7,087 nt of DNA from Tannerella sp. (GTDB lineage Bacteria > Bacteroidota > Bacteroidia > Bacteroidales > Tannerellaceae), in assembly GCA_031279875.1 (NCBI GenBank), contig JAITHS010000178.1, forward strand, positions 1 through 7,087, in the 5' to 3' direction. Under the pieces are notes generated by a model. The model was given only the letters and a program-made list of their open reading frames with translations, ran no database searches and was not told where the DNA came from. Shown one piece after another: positions 1 to 5,601 of the stretch; position 1 is the stretch's first letter; each line of letters begins with the position of its first letter. The position numbers and the translations under genes were made by a program.

Positions 1-354
1 GAAGCAAAACTGTCGCGCTTCCGCCTCTGGACGCGCCGTAACTACATGTACCAACTCCACCACCTGCGCAAGTTTGAGGTATGGGGAACTTCCGACCCAA
101 CAGCCACTACCGACCCCGACAGTTGGGAAGGCTGGACTAAAATCATGGACTGCGAATCTATCCGTCCTTCCGGCGCTACCGAAGGCGGCGCTCCGACAGC
201 CGAAGAAACCGAATATATGCTCGCCGGTGAAGAATGGGAAGTTCCCAACGAAGCACCAAAATTCAGATATTGGAAGATTAAATCAGTTCAGACTTGGAGC
301 AACTCAATGGCATTATTTATCAACGAGATTTCAATCTGGGGCAGTACCAAATAA
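1..354 (+). CDS. DUF5000-type glycan-utilisation lipoprotein, C-terminal end (partial)
   Basis: The frame is open from the first base and ends at TAA 352-354, giving the last 117 residues of a protein whose start lies outside the window. The visible part matches the DUF5000 domain as I know it: a discoidin-like beta-sandwich with RFRLW near the start, KFEVWGTSDP, a SWEGWTKI segment, the phrase RPSG, and a final WxxxxxxFINEISIWG strand. In Bacteroidota such proteins usually also carry DUF4959 and DUF5126 domains upstream. They sit next to SusC/SusD transport pairs and are thought to be surface or periplasmic carbohydrate-binding lipoproteins. The next gene starts 10 bp downstream on the same strand and encodes the usual partner (DUF4998), which supports one operon. 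Family assignment is by recognised motifs. The ligand is unknown, and the lipoprotein signal is outside the window. Confidence 0.85.
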   Translation, partial: EAKLSRFRLWTRRNYMYQLHHLRKFEVWGTSDPTATTDPDSWEGWTKIMDCESIRPSGATEGGAPTAEETEYMLAGEEWEVPNEAPKFRYWKIKSVQTWSNSMALFINEISIWGSTK

Positions 355-364
355 ATAAACTATT

Positions 365-1480
365 ATGAAGAAAATATTTTTTATTTCAATTATTGTGAGC
401 ATTTTATCTGTTGTCGGCATTTTATCGTCTTGCTCTAACATGAACGACATGCACGATAAATACCTGCGCGACGGCGAGACAACTTACGTCGGGCGCGTCG
501 ATTCCGTCCTGTATTCCGCCGGACGTGAGCGCGTTAAAATTCATTACTGGGTTACAGACCCGCGTGTAAAAGAACTGCGCCTGCTGTGGAACCAAAAACG
601 CGATTCGCTCGTCGTTCCCGTACCCGAACATCAACCGCTTGACGCTCTCGAAGTGATTATCGGCGACGGTAAAGGCGTCATTGCAGAAGGTAACCACAAC
701 TTCTTCTTCTTCTCGCACGACAATCGCGGACACCGCTCTGTTGTTTTTGAAACGCTCATCAACGTTTACGGACAGCAATATCAGGACAGAATCCTCAGCC
801 GTAGCGTGATAGAAACGCAAGTTGCCGACAACGACGTTACGGTAGTATTCTCCGGCGCATCGTCGAACGAAGAAGTCGGTATCGAGATGACCTACACCAA
901 CCTCGACAACAAAACCATCACCGCATTCTTCCCCGACGCCGGTACCGAAATCAAATTACAAAACGTCGATTTCTCAAAAGGTCTCTCGTTTCAAACATTG
1001 TATCTGCCCGAACCGACTGCTATCGATACTTTCCGTACCACCGCCGAACGCATCCCGATAGTTCAAATTACTAACGTGGCGCAGGGTAAACCCGTTACTT
1101 GTAGCGACATCCTGACACCCACCGAACCCACCCAACAGCCCCAAAACGCCGTTGACGGCAATACGGCTTATACTTCCGGCCGCTGGGTTTCGACGGCTAA
1201 CGGTGAACACTGGCTCGAAATCGACTTGCTGGGCGAATATACCGTCAGCAGTTTCAAAACATGGAACGGACAAGGAAGCGGCTACGGCAATCCTATCGCA
1301 CGAATGAAACTCCAAGTATGGAACGACGGCGCTTGGCTCGACGTCCACGAAGTAACCGGCAACACCGACCCGCTCTACGGCGCCTCCTTTGAACCCATCA
1401 CCACCACCCGCATCCGCCTCTACTGCTACAACCAAACCCGCCTCTTCGAACTCGCCGTTTACAGCATTATACGGTACTGA
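365..1480 (+). CDS. DUF4998 lipoprotein with C-terminal F5/8 (discoidin-like) domain
   Basis: Complete 371-residue protein. Residues 1-23 form a lipoprotein signal peptide: KK, then a hydrophobic stretch, then lipobox LSSC with the lipidated cysteine at position 23. Export to the outer membrane is therefore expected. Residues about 25-230 fit DUF4998, with MNDMHDKYL, a GxVDSV strand, an RVKIHYWVTDPRVK strand, and the family-typical LPEPTAIDTF near 214-223. Residues about 237-371 look like an F5/8 type C galactose-binding-like domain, with the NVAQGKPVT opening, the AVDGN..Y.SGRW segment, WLEIDLLGEYTVSSFKTW, and a closing TRIRLY..N..RLFELAVY. It follows the DUF5000 gene by 10 bp and is probably the last gene of that operon, since the next gene is convergent. 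A role in carbohydrate binding or presentation on the cell surface is inferred from the domains and context. No catalytic residues are evident. ATG 365 is the only start that keeps the full signal peptide. Confidence 0.87.
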   Translation: MKKIFFISIIVSILSVVGILSSCSNMNDMHDKYLRDGETTYVGRVDSVLYSAGRERVKIHYWVTDPRVKELRLLWNQKRDSLVVPVPEHQPLDALEVIIGDGKGVIAEGNHNFFFFSHDNRGHRSVVFETLINVYGQQYQDRILSRSVIETQVADNDVTVVFSGASSNEEVGIEMTYTNLDNKTITAFFPDAGTEIKLQNVDFSKGLSFQTLYLPEPTAIDTFRTTAERIPIVQITNVAQGKPVTCSDILTPTEPTQQPQNAVDGNTAYTSGRWVSTANGEHWLEIDLLGEYTVSSFKTWNGQGSGYGNPIARMKLQVWNDGAWLDVHEVTGNTDPLYGASFEPITTTRIRLYCYNQTRLFELAVYSIIRY

Positions 1481-1495
1481 GTTGAGAGTTGAGAG
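1479..1495. repeat. 7-bp tandem repeat at the stop of the DUF4998 gene
   Basis: GAGTTGA occurs twice in tandem and is followed by GAG. The first copy starts inside the TGA stop codon of the upstream gene. It forms the left edge of the repeat-filled convergent gap and mirrors a different 7-bp tandem repeat on the right edge. Confidence 0.6.
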
Positions 1496-1502
1496 AACCT
1501 TA

Positions 1503-1543
1503 CCCCAAACCCTTGCAGCGGTTTTAAACCCTGCAAGCGGTTT
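1503..1543. repeat. 41-bp palindromic repeat, copy 1
   Basis: CCCC is followed by two 18-bp arms, 1507-1524 (AAACCCTTGCAGCGGTTT) and 1526-1543 (AAACCCTGCAAGCGGTTT). The arms are near-perfect reverse complements, differing only by one single-base bulge in each. They are separated by one base (T), so the unit can fold into a long stem. Each arm alone can also form a short AAACC/GGTTT stem. It matches copy 2 at 40 of 41 positions. The design resembles REP-like intergenic palindromes, but no genome-wide search was possible. Confidence 0.85.
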
Positions 1544-1556
1544 GCAGTGCGCCTTT

Positions 1557-1597
1557 CCCCAAACCCTTGCAGCGGTTTCAAACCCTGCAAGCGGTTT
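1557..1597. repeat. 41-bp palindromic repeat, copy 2
   Basis: Second copy of the palindromic unit, offset by 54 bp from the first. Arms lie at 1561-1578 and 1580-1597, with C instead of T as the central base. A 13-bp GC-rich spacer (1544-1556) separates the copies. The strong conservation between copies, in a gap with no gene, indicates recent duplication or insertion of two members of a repeat family. Confidence 0.85.
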
Positions 1598-1608
1598 CCG
1601 GTAATTTT
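1561..1608. terminator. Possible terminator stem of the convergent gap
   Basis: The stem of palindrome copy 2 is followed on the plus strand by CCGGTAATTTTT, a short T tract. Both flanking operons end here and converge, so one or both copies may stop transcription. The T tract is short and four bases from the stem, so it is not a textbook intrinsic terminator. On the minus strand the stem lies just downstream of the NHL gene stop, with AATTAAAAATT between them. Confidence 0.35.
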
Positions 1609-1622
1609 TAATTCTTAATTCT
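1609..1622. repeat. 7-bp tandem repeat at the stop of the NHL gene
   Basis: TAATTCT occurs twice in tandem. The second copy spans most of the last sense codon and the TAA stop of the minus-strand gene. It closes the right edge of the repeat-filled gap. Confidence 0.6.
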
Positions 1623-2613
1623 TCAGCGGACATTCCACTCCGCAATCCCCACATGCTCCTACGGCGGCGAGTTGAGAGTCGTAACGGTAATATGTGATTT
1701 TGTTTTTAGCGGCGGCGAATATTTTGTCGCCGGATATTTTGGTTTCGTAGGATTTGAAGCCGCCTCCGAGCGCTTTGCCGTCGAGTAAGACGCTACGGAA
1801 AATGCCGTCGTCGCTGAAACAGCTGATACGTGGTACGCCCTTTTCGGAGGTTATGATTTCGCCTGTTTGGGTACATGTGAGGTGTACCGGATTACAGCAT
1901 CCGCAGAACGCTCCCGGTTTGCTGCCCGCCGTACCGAAACAGCCCTTGTATTCACCGTCGAGCGTGTATTTCTCAATCTGATGTCTGCCCGAATTAGAGC
2001 AGTAAAGCATACCTTTGGCGTATCCTATTGCGAAAGTCAGGCTGGGGATGATAAAACGGTTCGGACTTTCGATAAACTTGACCAAATCCCCGTTACGTGT
2101 GTATTTGACGATGTTTTTGTTTTCTTTGTCGGTAACGAAAACGCAGTTGTCCGCAATCGCCATTGAGCAATAGTCGGACATGTCGCTACACGCTTCCCAT
2201 GTGCGAATTTGAACGCCTTCGTGCGAAAGCAACCGTACCGATTTGGGATGAAGCAGCCACACGCCATCATCGTCAACTGCCATGTCGCGGACGTTATCTC
2301 CGTTATTAATGGGCAATTCGGCGATTGATTTGCCGTAACTGTTTGTTAGTAATACTTTTCCGCATGTTGCGACATACAAATTCCCCTTATATTCGTCGAA
2401 AGCTTCAATTTCACCGTCGGTCTGAAACGAAGCAATTTGTCGATAAGGCGACATATAACTATTGTCGGCGACCGTTTCCGACCCCGACTGTGAAGCGTCG
2501 TAAGCAGGCTTAAAACCCTTATTAGCAACTACTCCCGTAACGCCGACAACACTTCCTCCTGCCAGTAGCGTACCGAAAGCCCTCAAAAATTTTTTTCTTG
2601 TTATTTTTTCCAT
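1615..2613 (-). CDS. Cys-rich NHL-type beta-propeller with Tat-like leader
   Basis: 332 residues from the ATG at 2613. An in-frame TTG at 2622 overlaps the upstream stop and adds only three residues, so the ATG is preferred. The N-terminus TRKKFLRAFG plus a hydrophobic glycine-rich segment to about residue 31 resembles a twin-arginine leader with Lys in place of the second Arg. It could alternatively act as an uncleaved anchor. The remainder has repeated NHL-like strands (for example FVTDKENKNIVKYTRNGDLV and LYCSNSGRHQIEKYTLDGEY), suggesting a roughly six-bladed propeller. The protein is unusually cysteine-rich (14 Cys). It includes CGCCNPVHLTC at about 237-247, followed by GEIITSEKGVPRISCF, and a C-terminal CGDCGVEC at 321-328. 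These clusters could bind a metal or an Fe-S centre, which would fit Tat export of a folded protein; that is inference. It is the last gene of a three-gene propeller operon, 5 bp after the preceding stop. No enzyme function can be assigned. Confidence 0.8.
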   Translation of the reverse strand: MEKITRKKFLRAFGTLLAGGSVVGVTGVVANKGFKPAYDASQSGSETVADNSYMSPYRQIASFQTDGEIEAFDEYKGNLYVATCGKVLLTNSYGKSIAELPINNGDNVRDMAVDDDGVWLLHPKSVRLLSHEGVQIRTWEACSDMSDYCSMAIADNCVFVTDKENKNIVKYTRNGDLVKFIESPNRFIIPSLTFAIGYAKGMLYCSNSGRHQIEKYTLDGEYKGCFGTAGSKPGAFCGCCNPVHLTCTQTGEIITSEKGVPRISCFSDDGIFRSVLLDGKALGGGFKSYETKISGDKIFAAAKNKITYYRYDSQLAAVGACGDCGVECPLKN

Positions 2614-2618
2614 GTCAT

Positions 2619-4046
2619 TCAACTAATTTTCAAACATTTAACATTATGAGCATCGCGAACTATAAGAAATCCGTCGGCGTAAGCCATTGGTCCCCAAGCA
2701 TCTATGCCTTCCATTATCCGTTGACGGCGCTCCAGCACAAGATTGTTAGATGCTTCTATTTTGTAAACATATAGTTCGCCGTCGTCTTTGAACACAAATA
2801 TTCGGTCGTTGATAATCACATACGGACCTAATCCGAAACGCTCGTCTGCGCCCGACGACCAAACAGGTTTGTGCAGGTCGGCAGGCGCGTATGATACAAG
2901 TTTGCCGCGATTGCTTCCGCCGTCTTTTGGTAATACTGTGTATATCAGGTTGTTATAAAGTATCGGCGTTTGCTGTTCGCTTGACAAACCTTCGTTTGCT
3001 TTATACTGTTCGACGATCGTTGCCGTCCACTGCGAGCCGTTCATATCTACTTTGAGCATTGCTCCGCCCGCTCCGTAACCTGCTACAAGAAAGATGTTTC
3101 CGCCGGTCAGATGTATCGGAGAAGGCGCTATGACCGACGGTTTCCACTTAGTTTGATGCCAAAGCAACTTGCCTCGCTCGGATTTTTCGGCAGATACGCC
3201 GCATACGCCTCCGATACCGGCATAGACGTAGGTTTGCTTGCCGTGAATAGTCATGGGTGTGACGGATGAGTGTGACATCTTGAAATTCAGCGTGTTAGGC
3301 GTTTTCCAGACGGTTTCGCCGGTACTGCAATCGATACCGGCGAGCAGTGTTTCGTTGCCTGCCGTTGCCACCACAAGAACTCCATCGTCAACTCGCGGGC
3401 ATTGACCGGCGTACCAGAACGGAACTTCCGTTTGATATTCTTTTTGCAGGTCATGTGTCCACAGCAAATCGCCGGTTTTCGGATTGCAGCACATCAGATG
3501 TCCTTGCGGTCCGAGCGTTATCACATAATCATTTGATACATAGGGTGCTGTACGCGAAAATCCATGATTGCGTTTCATCGGAACGCGATACCAGCGTCGC
3601 CACTGTTCTTTGCCCGTTTCCAACGAAAAGCATCGCAGCATGTCGGAGCTGAGCGTCTCATCATAATCGAGTAAATACACTAAACCGTTGTAAATCACCG
3701 GCGCCGCATGACCTTCGCCTGTTGTAACGCTCCACAGTTCGGGATAATCATTTCCGCTGTAAGATATTTTTTCCGTTGCCCGCACGATATTTGAAAAATC
3801 GCTACCTCTGAAACATCCCCATTTTCCTGTTAATGAGGATGTTATATCTTCATAGCGCATAAAAAACTCACCTATCCGCACATCATTGGCTTTGCGTTCG
3901 GTTTCGGGCGGCCGGTTGTCGGCTCCCGGCACTTGAAGCGTAATGTGTCGATCTGTCCTATATAAATGCCAGCCGACAATCATAGCGATATAAATCACTA
4001 TTACAGAGGCAGTTATTATGTTGAGTTTTTTGTTCAAAATGTTCAA
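2619..4046 (-). CDS. Membrane-anchored PQQ-like (BamB-type) beta-propeller protein
   Basis: 475 residues if the start is TTG at 4046; a second TTG at 4037 is almost equally good. The first in-frame ATG (codon 22) falls inside the hydrophobic segment and would destroy it, so a TTG start is preferred. Residues about 8-27 (LNIITASVIVIYIAMIVGWH) form a transmembrane anchor preceded by lysines, placing the propeller outside the cytoplasm. PQQ-like blade motifs follow: CFSLETGKEQW at 139-149, CCNPKTGDLLW at 186-196 and DCSTGETVWKT at 239-249. Degenerate repeats continue toward the C-terminus. The fold is that of BamB and quinoprotein propellers, but at this length, without a recognisable quinoprotein active site, cofactor binding should not be assumed. 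The protein aligns through much of its length with the gene just upstream (shared TGETVWK and GxxMLK segments), so the two are paralogues. It starts 3 bp after that gene's stop and in the same frame, which suggests translational coupling. Confidence 0.82.
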   Translation of the reverse strand: MNILNKKLNIITASVIVIYIAMIVGWHLYRTDRHITLQVPGADNRPPETERKANDVRIGEFFMRYEDITSSLTGKWGCFRGSDFSNIVRATEKISYSGNDYPELWSVTTGEGHAAPVIYNGLVYLLDYDETLSSDMLRCFSLETGKEQWRRWYRVPMKRNHGFSRTAPYVSNDYVITLGPQGHLMCCNPKTGDLLWTHDLQKEYQTEVPFWYAGQCPRVDDGVLVVATAGNETLLAGIDCSTGETVWKTPNTLNFKMSHSSVTPMTIHGKQTYVYAGIGGVCGVSAEKSERGKLLWHQTKWKPSVIAPSPIHLTGGNIFLVAGYGAGGAMLKVDMNGSQWTATIVEQYKANEGLSSEQQTPILYNNLIYTVLPKDGGSNRGKLVSYAPADLHKPVWSSGADERFGLGPYVIINDRIFVFKDDGELYVYKIEASNNLVLERRQRIMEGIDAWGPMAYADGFLIVRDAHNVKCLKIS

Positions 4047-4048
4047 AA
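4031..4048. repeat. 9-bp tandem duplication at the gene start
   Basis: TGTTCAAAA occurs twice in tandem. On the coding (minus) strand this is TTTTGAACA twice. It supplies two in-frame TTG AAC codon pairs, 9 bp apart, at the beginning of the membrane-anchored propeller gene, so the start codon itself is duplicated. Confidence 0.75.
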
Positions 4049-4049
4049 C

Positions 4050-5426
4050 TTATTGTTTGAGATTAAACGCCAGCAGAGCTGTTCCGTGCCGCATGTATAG
4101 GATGCCGTTGTTGATAACCGGATGCGCCCAGTAAGGCCCTTCGCCTTGCGTGATGCGAAATTCGCTTACAACGTCGAACTTGTCGGTCGTCGGATTGACT
4201 AATCCTACCGTACCTCGTCGTTCGTCGTAGCAGTAGAGCAAACCGTCGGCAGCGATAATTGAGCCTTTGCCTTTGCCTTCCCATGCGTTGTCGTATTTTG
4301 TTTCGCCTGTGTACCAGTCAATTGCAAGCCAGTTTCCTTGATTGTTGTTGATCCAGTTCGAACCGTATATCGTATTGTTAAAGAGGACATAACCTCCGTG
4401 ATGAGTATCGAAATCGGGATTTTTCCACAATAAAGTTACGCCTTTGAGGTCGTCGTTAAGTTTTAGCATGTATGACCCCATGTTATAACCCTGGCTAAAA
4501 AATATTTGTCCGTCTTGGTATAGCGGTGAGTTGGGGGCTATTTTGCCTTGCGGTCGTCGCGGACGGTCGCCTTGCGGACGGTCTCCACCTTGCGGGCGGT
4601 CTCCTTGCGGTCGCTGTCGCAGAGAGTCATTGCCTTGCGGTCGTCGCGGACGGTCTCCGCCTTCACGCGGCGGTTCTTGCCATTCGTCGAATTTCCACTC
4701 AATATCGCCTGTTTCGGGGTCAACGCCGAAGAAATTTACTCCCGTACCGCCGACAATCTGCCGTTTACCTTTGTAGTTAATCAAAATCGGCGACACATAA
4801 GCGCCCACATCTCCGAGCGGTGGGCTTTTCCAGACCGTTTCGCCGGTTGCGGCATTGAGCGCTACCATAGTTGTTTGTTCGCCTGCCGGAGTGTAGATAA
4901 CCTTATTATCAAACACTAACGGGCATTCGGATGTTCCCCAGTTGCCTGTTTTGCGTTCAAAAACCGTGCCGCCGTCAACCGTCCATACTACTGCGCCGTC
5001 GGCGATGTTGAAACACACTATTTCACCGGAACCGCTTATCACATAGGCCTTTCCGTTAACGATAGCAGGCGTGGTGCGTGCGTCGGGATAAGACTGTTTC
5101 CACGGTGCGCCGTACTCTTTGGAATAAATTTTCTTACCGTCGAGTTCATAGGCGGAGAAAATTTCCTTGTCGCCGTCTTCATTTAAGCCTGTTATATACA
5201 GGCGATTACCGGATATTACCGGACTTGAATAGCCTTTACCGGCATCAAGCGTTTCCCAGATCATAGCAGGGCCGTTTTCAGCCCAAGTTTTCAGCAAACC
5301 TTGTTCGCTGTAAATACCGTTGCGATGTTCTCCGCGCCACTGTGCGCTTTCCTGTGCCGTTACAACAGCACATAACATCATCATTACGAAAACATTCCGC
5401 ATAAAAATCAATACTTTCCTTTTCAT
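4050..5426 (-). CDS. Secreted PQQ-like (BamB-type) beta-propeller protein
   Basis: 458 residues from ATG 5426. An in-frame TTG at 5450 lies inside the predicted -7 promoter box and so cannot be the start. A further in-frame ATG at 5402 would give a shorter signal peptide. The N-terminus (basic residues, then VFVMMMLCAVVTAQES) is a type I signal peptide with probable cleavage after TA. The mature protein opens with QWRGEHRNGIY and GLLKTW, standard for this family in Bacteroidota. Blade motifs include CFNIADGAVVW (138-148), ALNAATGETVWKS (189-201), GVDPETGDIEW (234-244) and AIDWYTGET (368-376), plus NWGTSECP at 162-169. Residues about 253-294 are a low-complexity RPQG-rich insertion absent from the paralogue. 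The gene heads the three-propeller operon and has its own promoter immediately upstream. Outer-membrane assembly, scaffolding or a redox role are all possible. I see no basis for choosing among them. Confidence 0.85.
   Translation of the reverse strand: MKRKVLIFMRNVFVMMMLCAVVTAQESAQWRGEHRNGIYSEQGLLKTWAENGPAMIWETLDAGKGYSSPVISGNRLYITGLNEDGDKEIFSAYELDGKKIYSKEYGAPWKQSYPDARTTPAIVNGKAYVISGSGEIVCFNIADGAVVWTVDGGTVFERKTGNWGTSECPLVFDNKVIYTPAGEQTTMVALNAATGETVWKSPPLGDVGAYVSPILINYKGKRQIVGGTGVNFFGVDPETGDIEWKFDEWQEPPREGGDRPRRPQGNDSLRQRPQGDRPQGGDRPQGDRPRRPQGKIAPNSPLYQDGQIFFSQGYNMGSYMLKLNDDLKGVTLLWKNPDFDTHHGGYVLFNNTIYGSNWINNNQGNWLAIDWYTGETKYDNAWEGKGKGSIIAADGLLYCYDERRGTVGLVNPTTDKFDVVSEFRITQGEGPYWAHPVINNGILYMRHGTALLAFNLKQ
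4545..4661 (-). repeat. GC-rich coding repeat (RPQG-rich loop insertion)
   Basis: This stretch encodes about 39 residues of degenerate GDRPQG/RPRRPQG units within the first propeller. A 23-bp segment occurs twice without mismatch, at 4546-4568 and 4633-4655. Shorter CCTTGCGG cores lie between. The repeated units keep the reading frame. The same DNA opens several long antisense frames on the plus strand, which are artefacts of its composition. Confidence 0.85.
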
Positions 5427-5447
5427 ATAATTAATTAAATAACGCCA

Positions 5448-5477
5448 CAAATTTACGAATTATTTCACAAAAACAAA
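5448..5477 (-). promoter_or_regulatory. Bacteroidota-type promoter of the propeller operon
   Basis: On the minus strand, TAAATTTG (5455-5448) matches the -7 consensus TAnnTTTG exactly. A TTTG at 5477-5474 lies 18 bases upstream as the -33 element. Transcription would start near 5442, leaving a leader of about 16 nt before ATG 5426. The surrounding DNA is A/T-rich. Prediction from sequence only. Confidence 0.65.
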
Positions 5478-5482
5478 AAATA

Positions 5483-5514
5483 TTCGAAAATTACAGAAAT
5501 AAAAACTATCTTTG
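5483..5514 (+). promoter_or_regulatory. Bacteroidota-type promoter of the ATPase gene
   Basis: TATCTTTG (5507-5514) matches TAnnTTTG exactly. A TTCG at 5483-5486, one mismatch from TTTG, lies 20 bases upstream as a possible -33 element. The start point would be near 5520, leaving a leader of about 70 nt that contains the duplicated start region. Confidence 0.6.
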
Positions 5515-5548
5515 CCGTACTTTTATCTGGAAAAAAGTGTGAAATACC

Positions 5549-5569
5549 ACAAAAAGTCATGGATAAAAT
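5549..5569 (+). repeat. Perfect 21-bp direct repeat, copy 1 (decoy start)
   Basis: This copy is identical to 5581-5601 and offset by 32 bp. Both contain AAAAAGTCATGGATAAAAT, so the ATG and its context occur twice. The ATG here (5559) is in a different frame from the ATPase. It would encode only 17 residues, ending at TAA 5610-5612 inside the ATPase gene. It may be a leader ORF or the remnant of a duplication. Confidence 0.85.
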
Positions 5570-5580
5570 CGTATTAACAA

Positions 5581-5601
5581 ACAAAAAGTCATGGATAAAA
5601 T
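5581..5601 (+). repeat. Perfect 21-bp direct repeat, copy 2 (ATPase start)
   Basis: Second copy of the repeat. It contains the ATG at 5591 that opens the ATPase reading frame. The 11 bases following each copy differ, so if this was a 32-bp tandem duplication it has partly diverged. Confidence 0.85.

Noticed and set aside
1503..1597. CRISPR array
   Set aside because: There are only two copies with a 13-bp spacer, and each copy is itself a long palindrome. No cas genes are in the window.
1389..1604. Plus-strand frame with QTLAAV.NPASG repeated
   Set aside because: It overlaps the DUF4998 gene in another frame. The repeated peptide is simply the translation of the 41-bp repeats.
974..1654. Long minus-strand frame with KPLAGF.TAARVWGK repeated
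   Set aside because: It runs antisense through the well-supported DUF4998 gene and gets its repeat from the palindromic DNA element. There is no independent evidence of coding.
1669..1679. GAGTTGAGAGT inside the NHL gene, matching the repeat at 1479-1489
   Set aside because: The 11-bp match lies in normal coding sequence and could be chance. There are no other signs of the repeat there.
4526..4919. Several open plus-strand frames opposite the first propeller gene
   Set aside because: They are Cys/Arg/Gly-rich translations of the RPQG-coding repeat, and the opposite strand has clear family motifs.
2619..5426. PQQ-dependent dehydrogenases
   Set aside because: Blade motifs match the PQQ-like repeat, but the proteins are too short for typical 8-bladed quinoprotein dehydrogenases. 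No cofactor-binding signature can be pointed to.
5427..5450. Extended start (TTG at 5450) for the first propeller gene
   Set aside because: The TTG is the last part of an exact TAnnTTTG promoter box. The added eight residues also precede an otherwise standard signal peptide.
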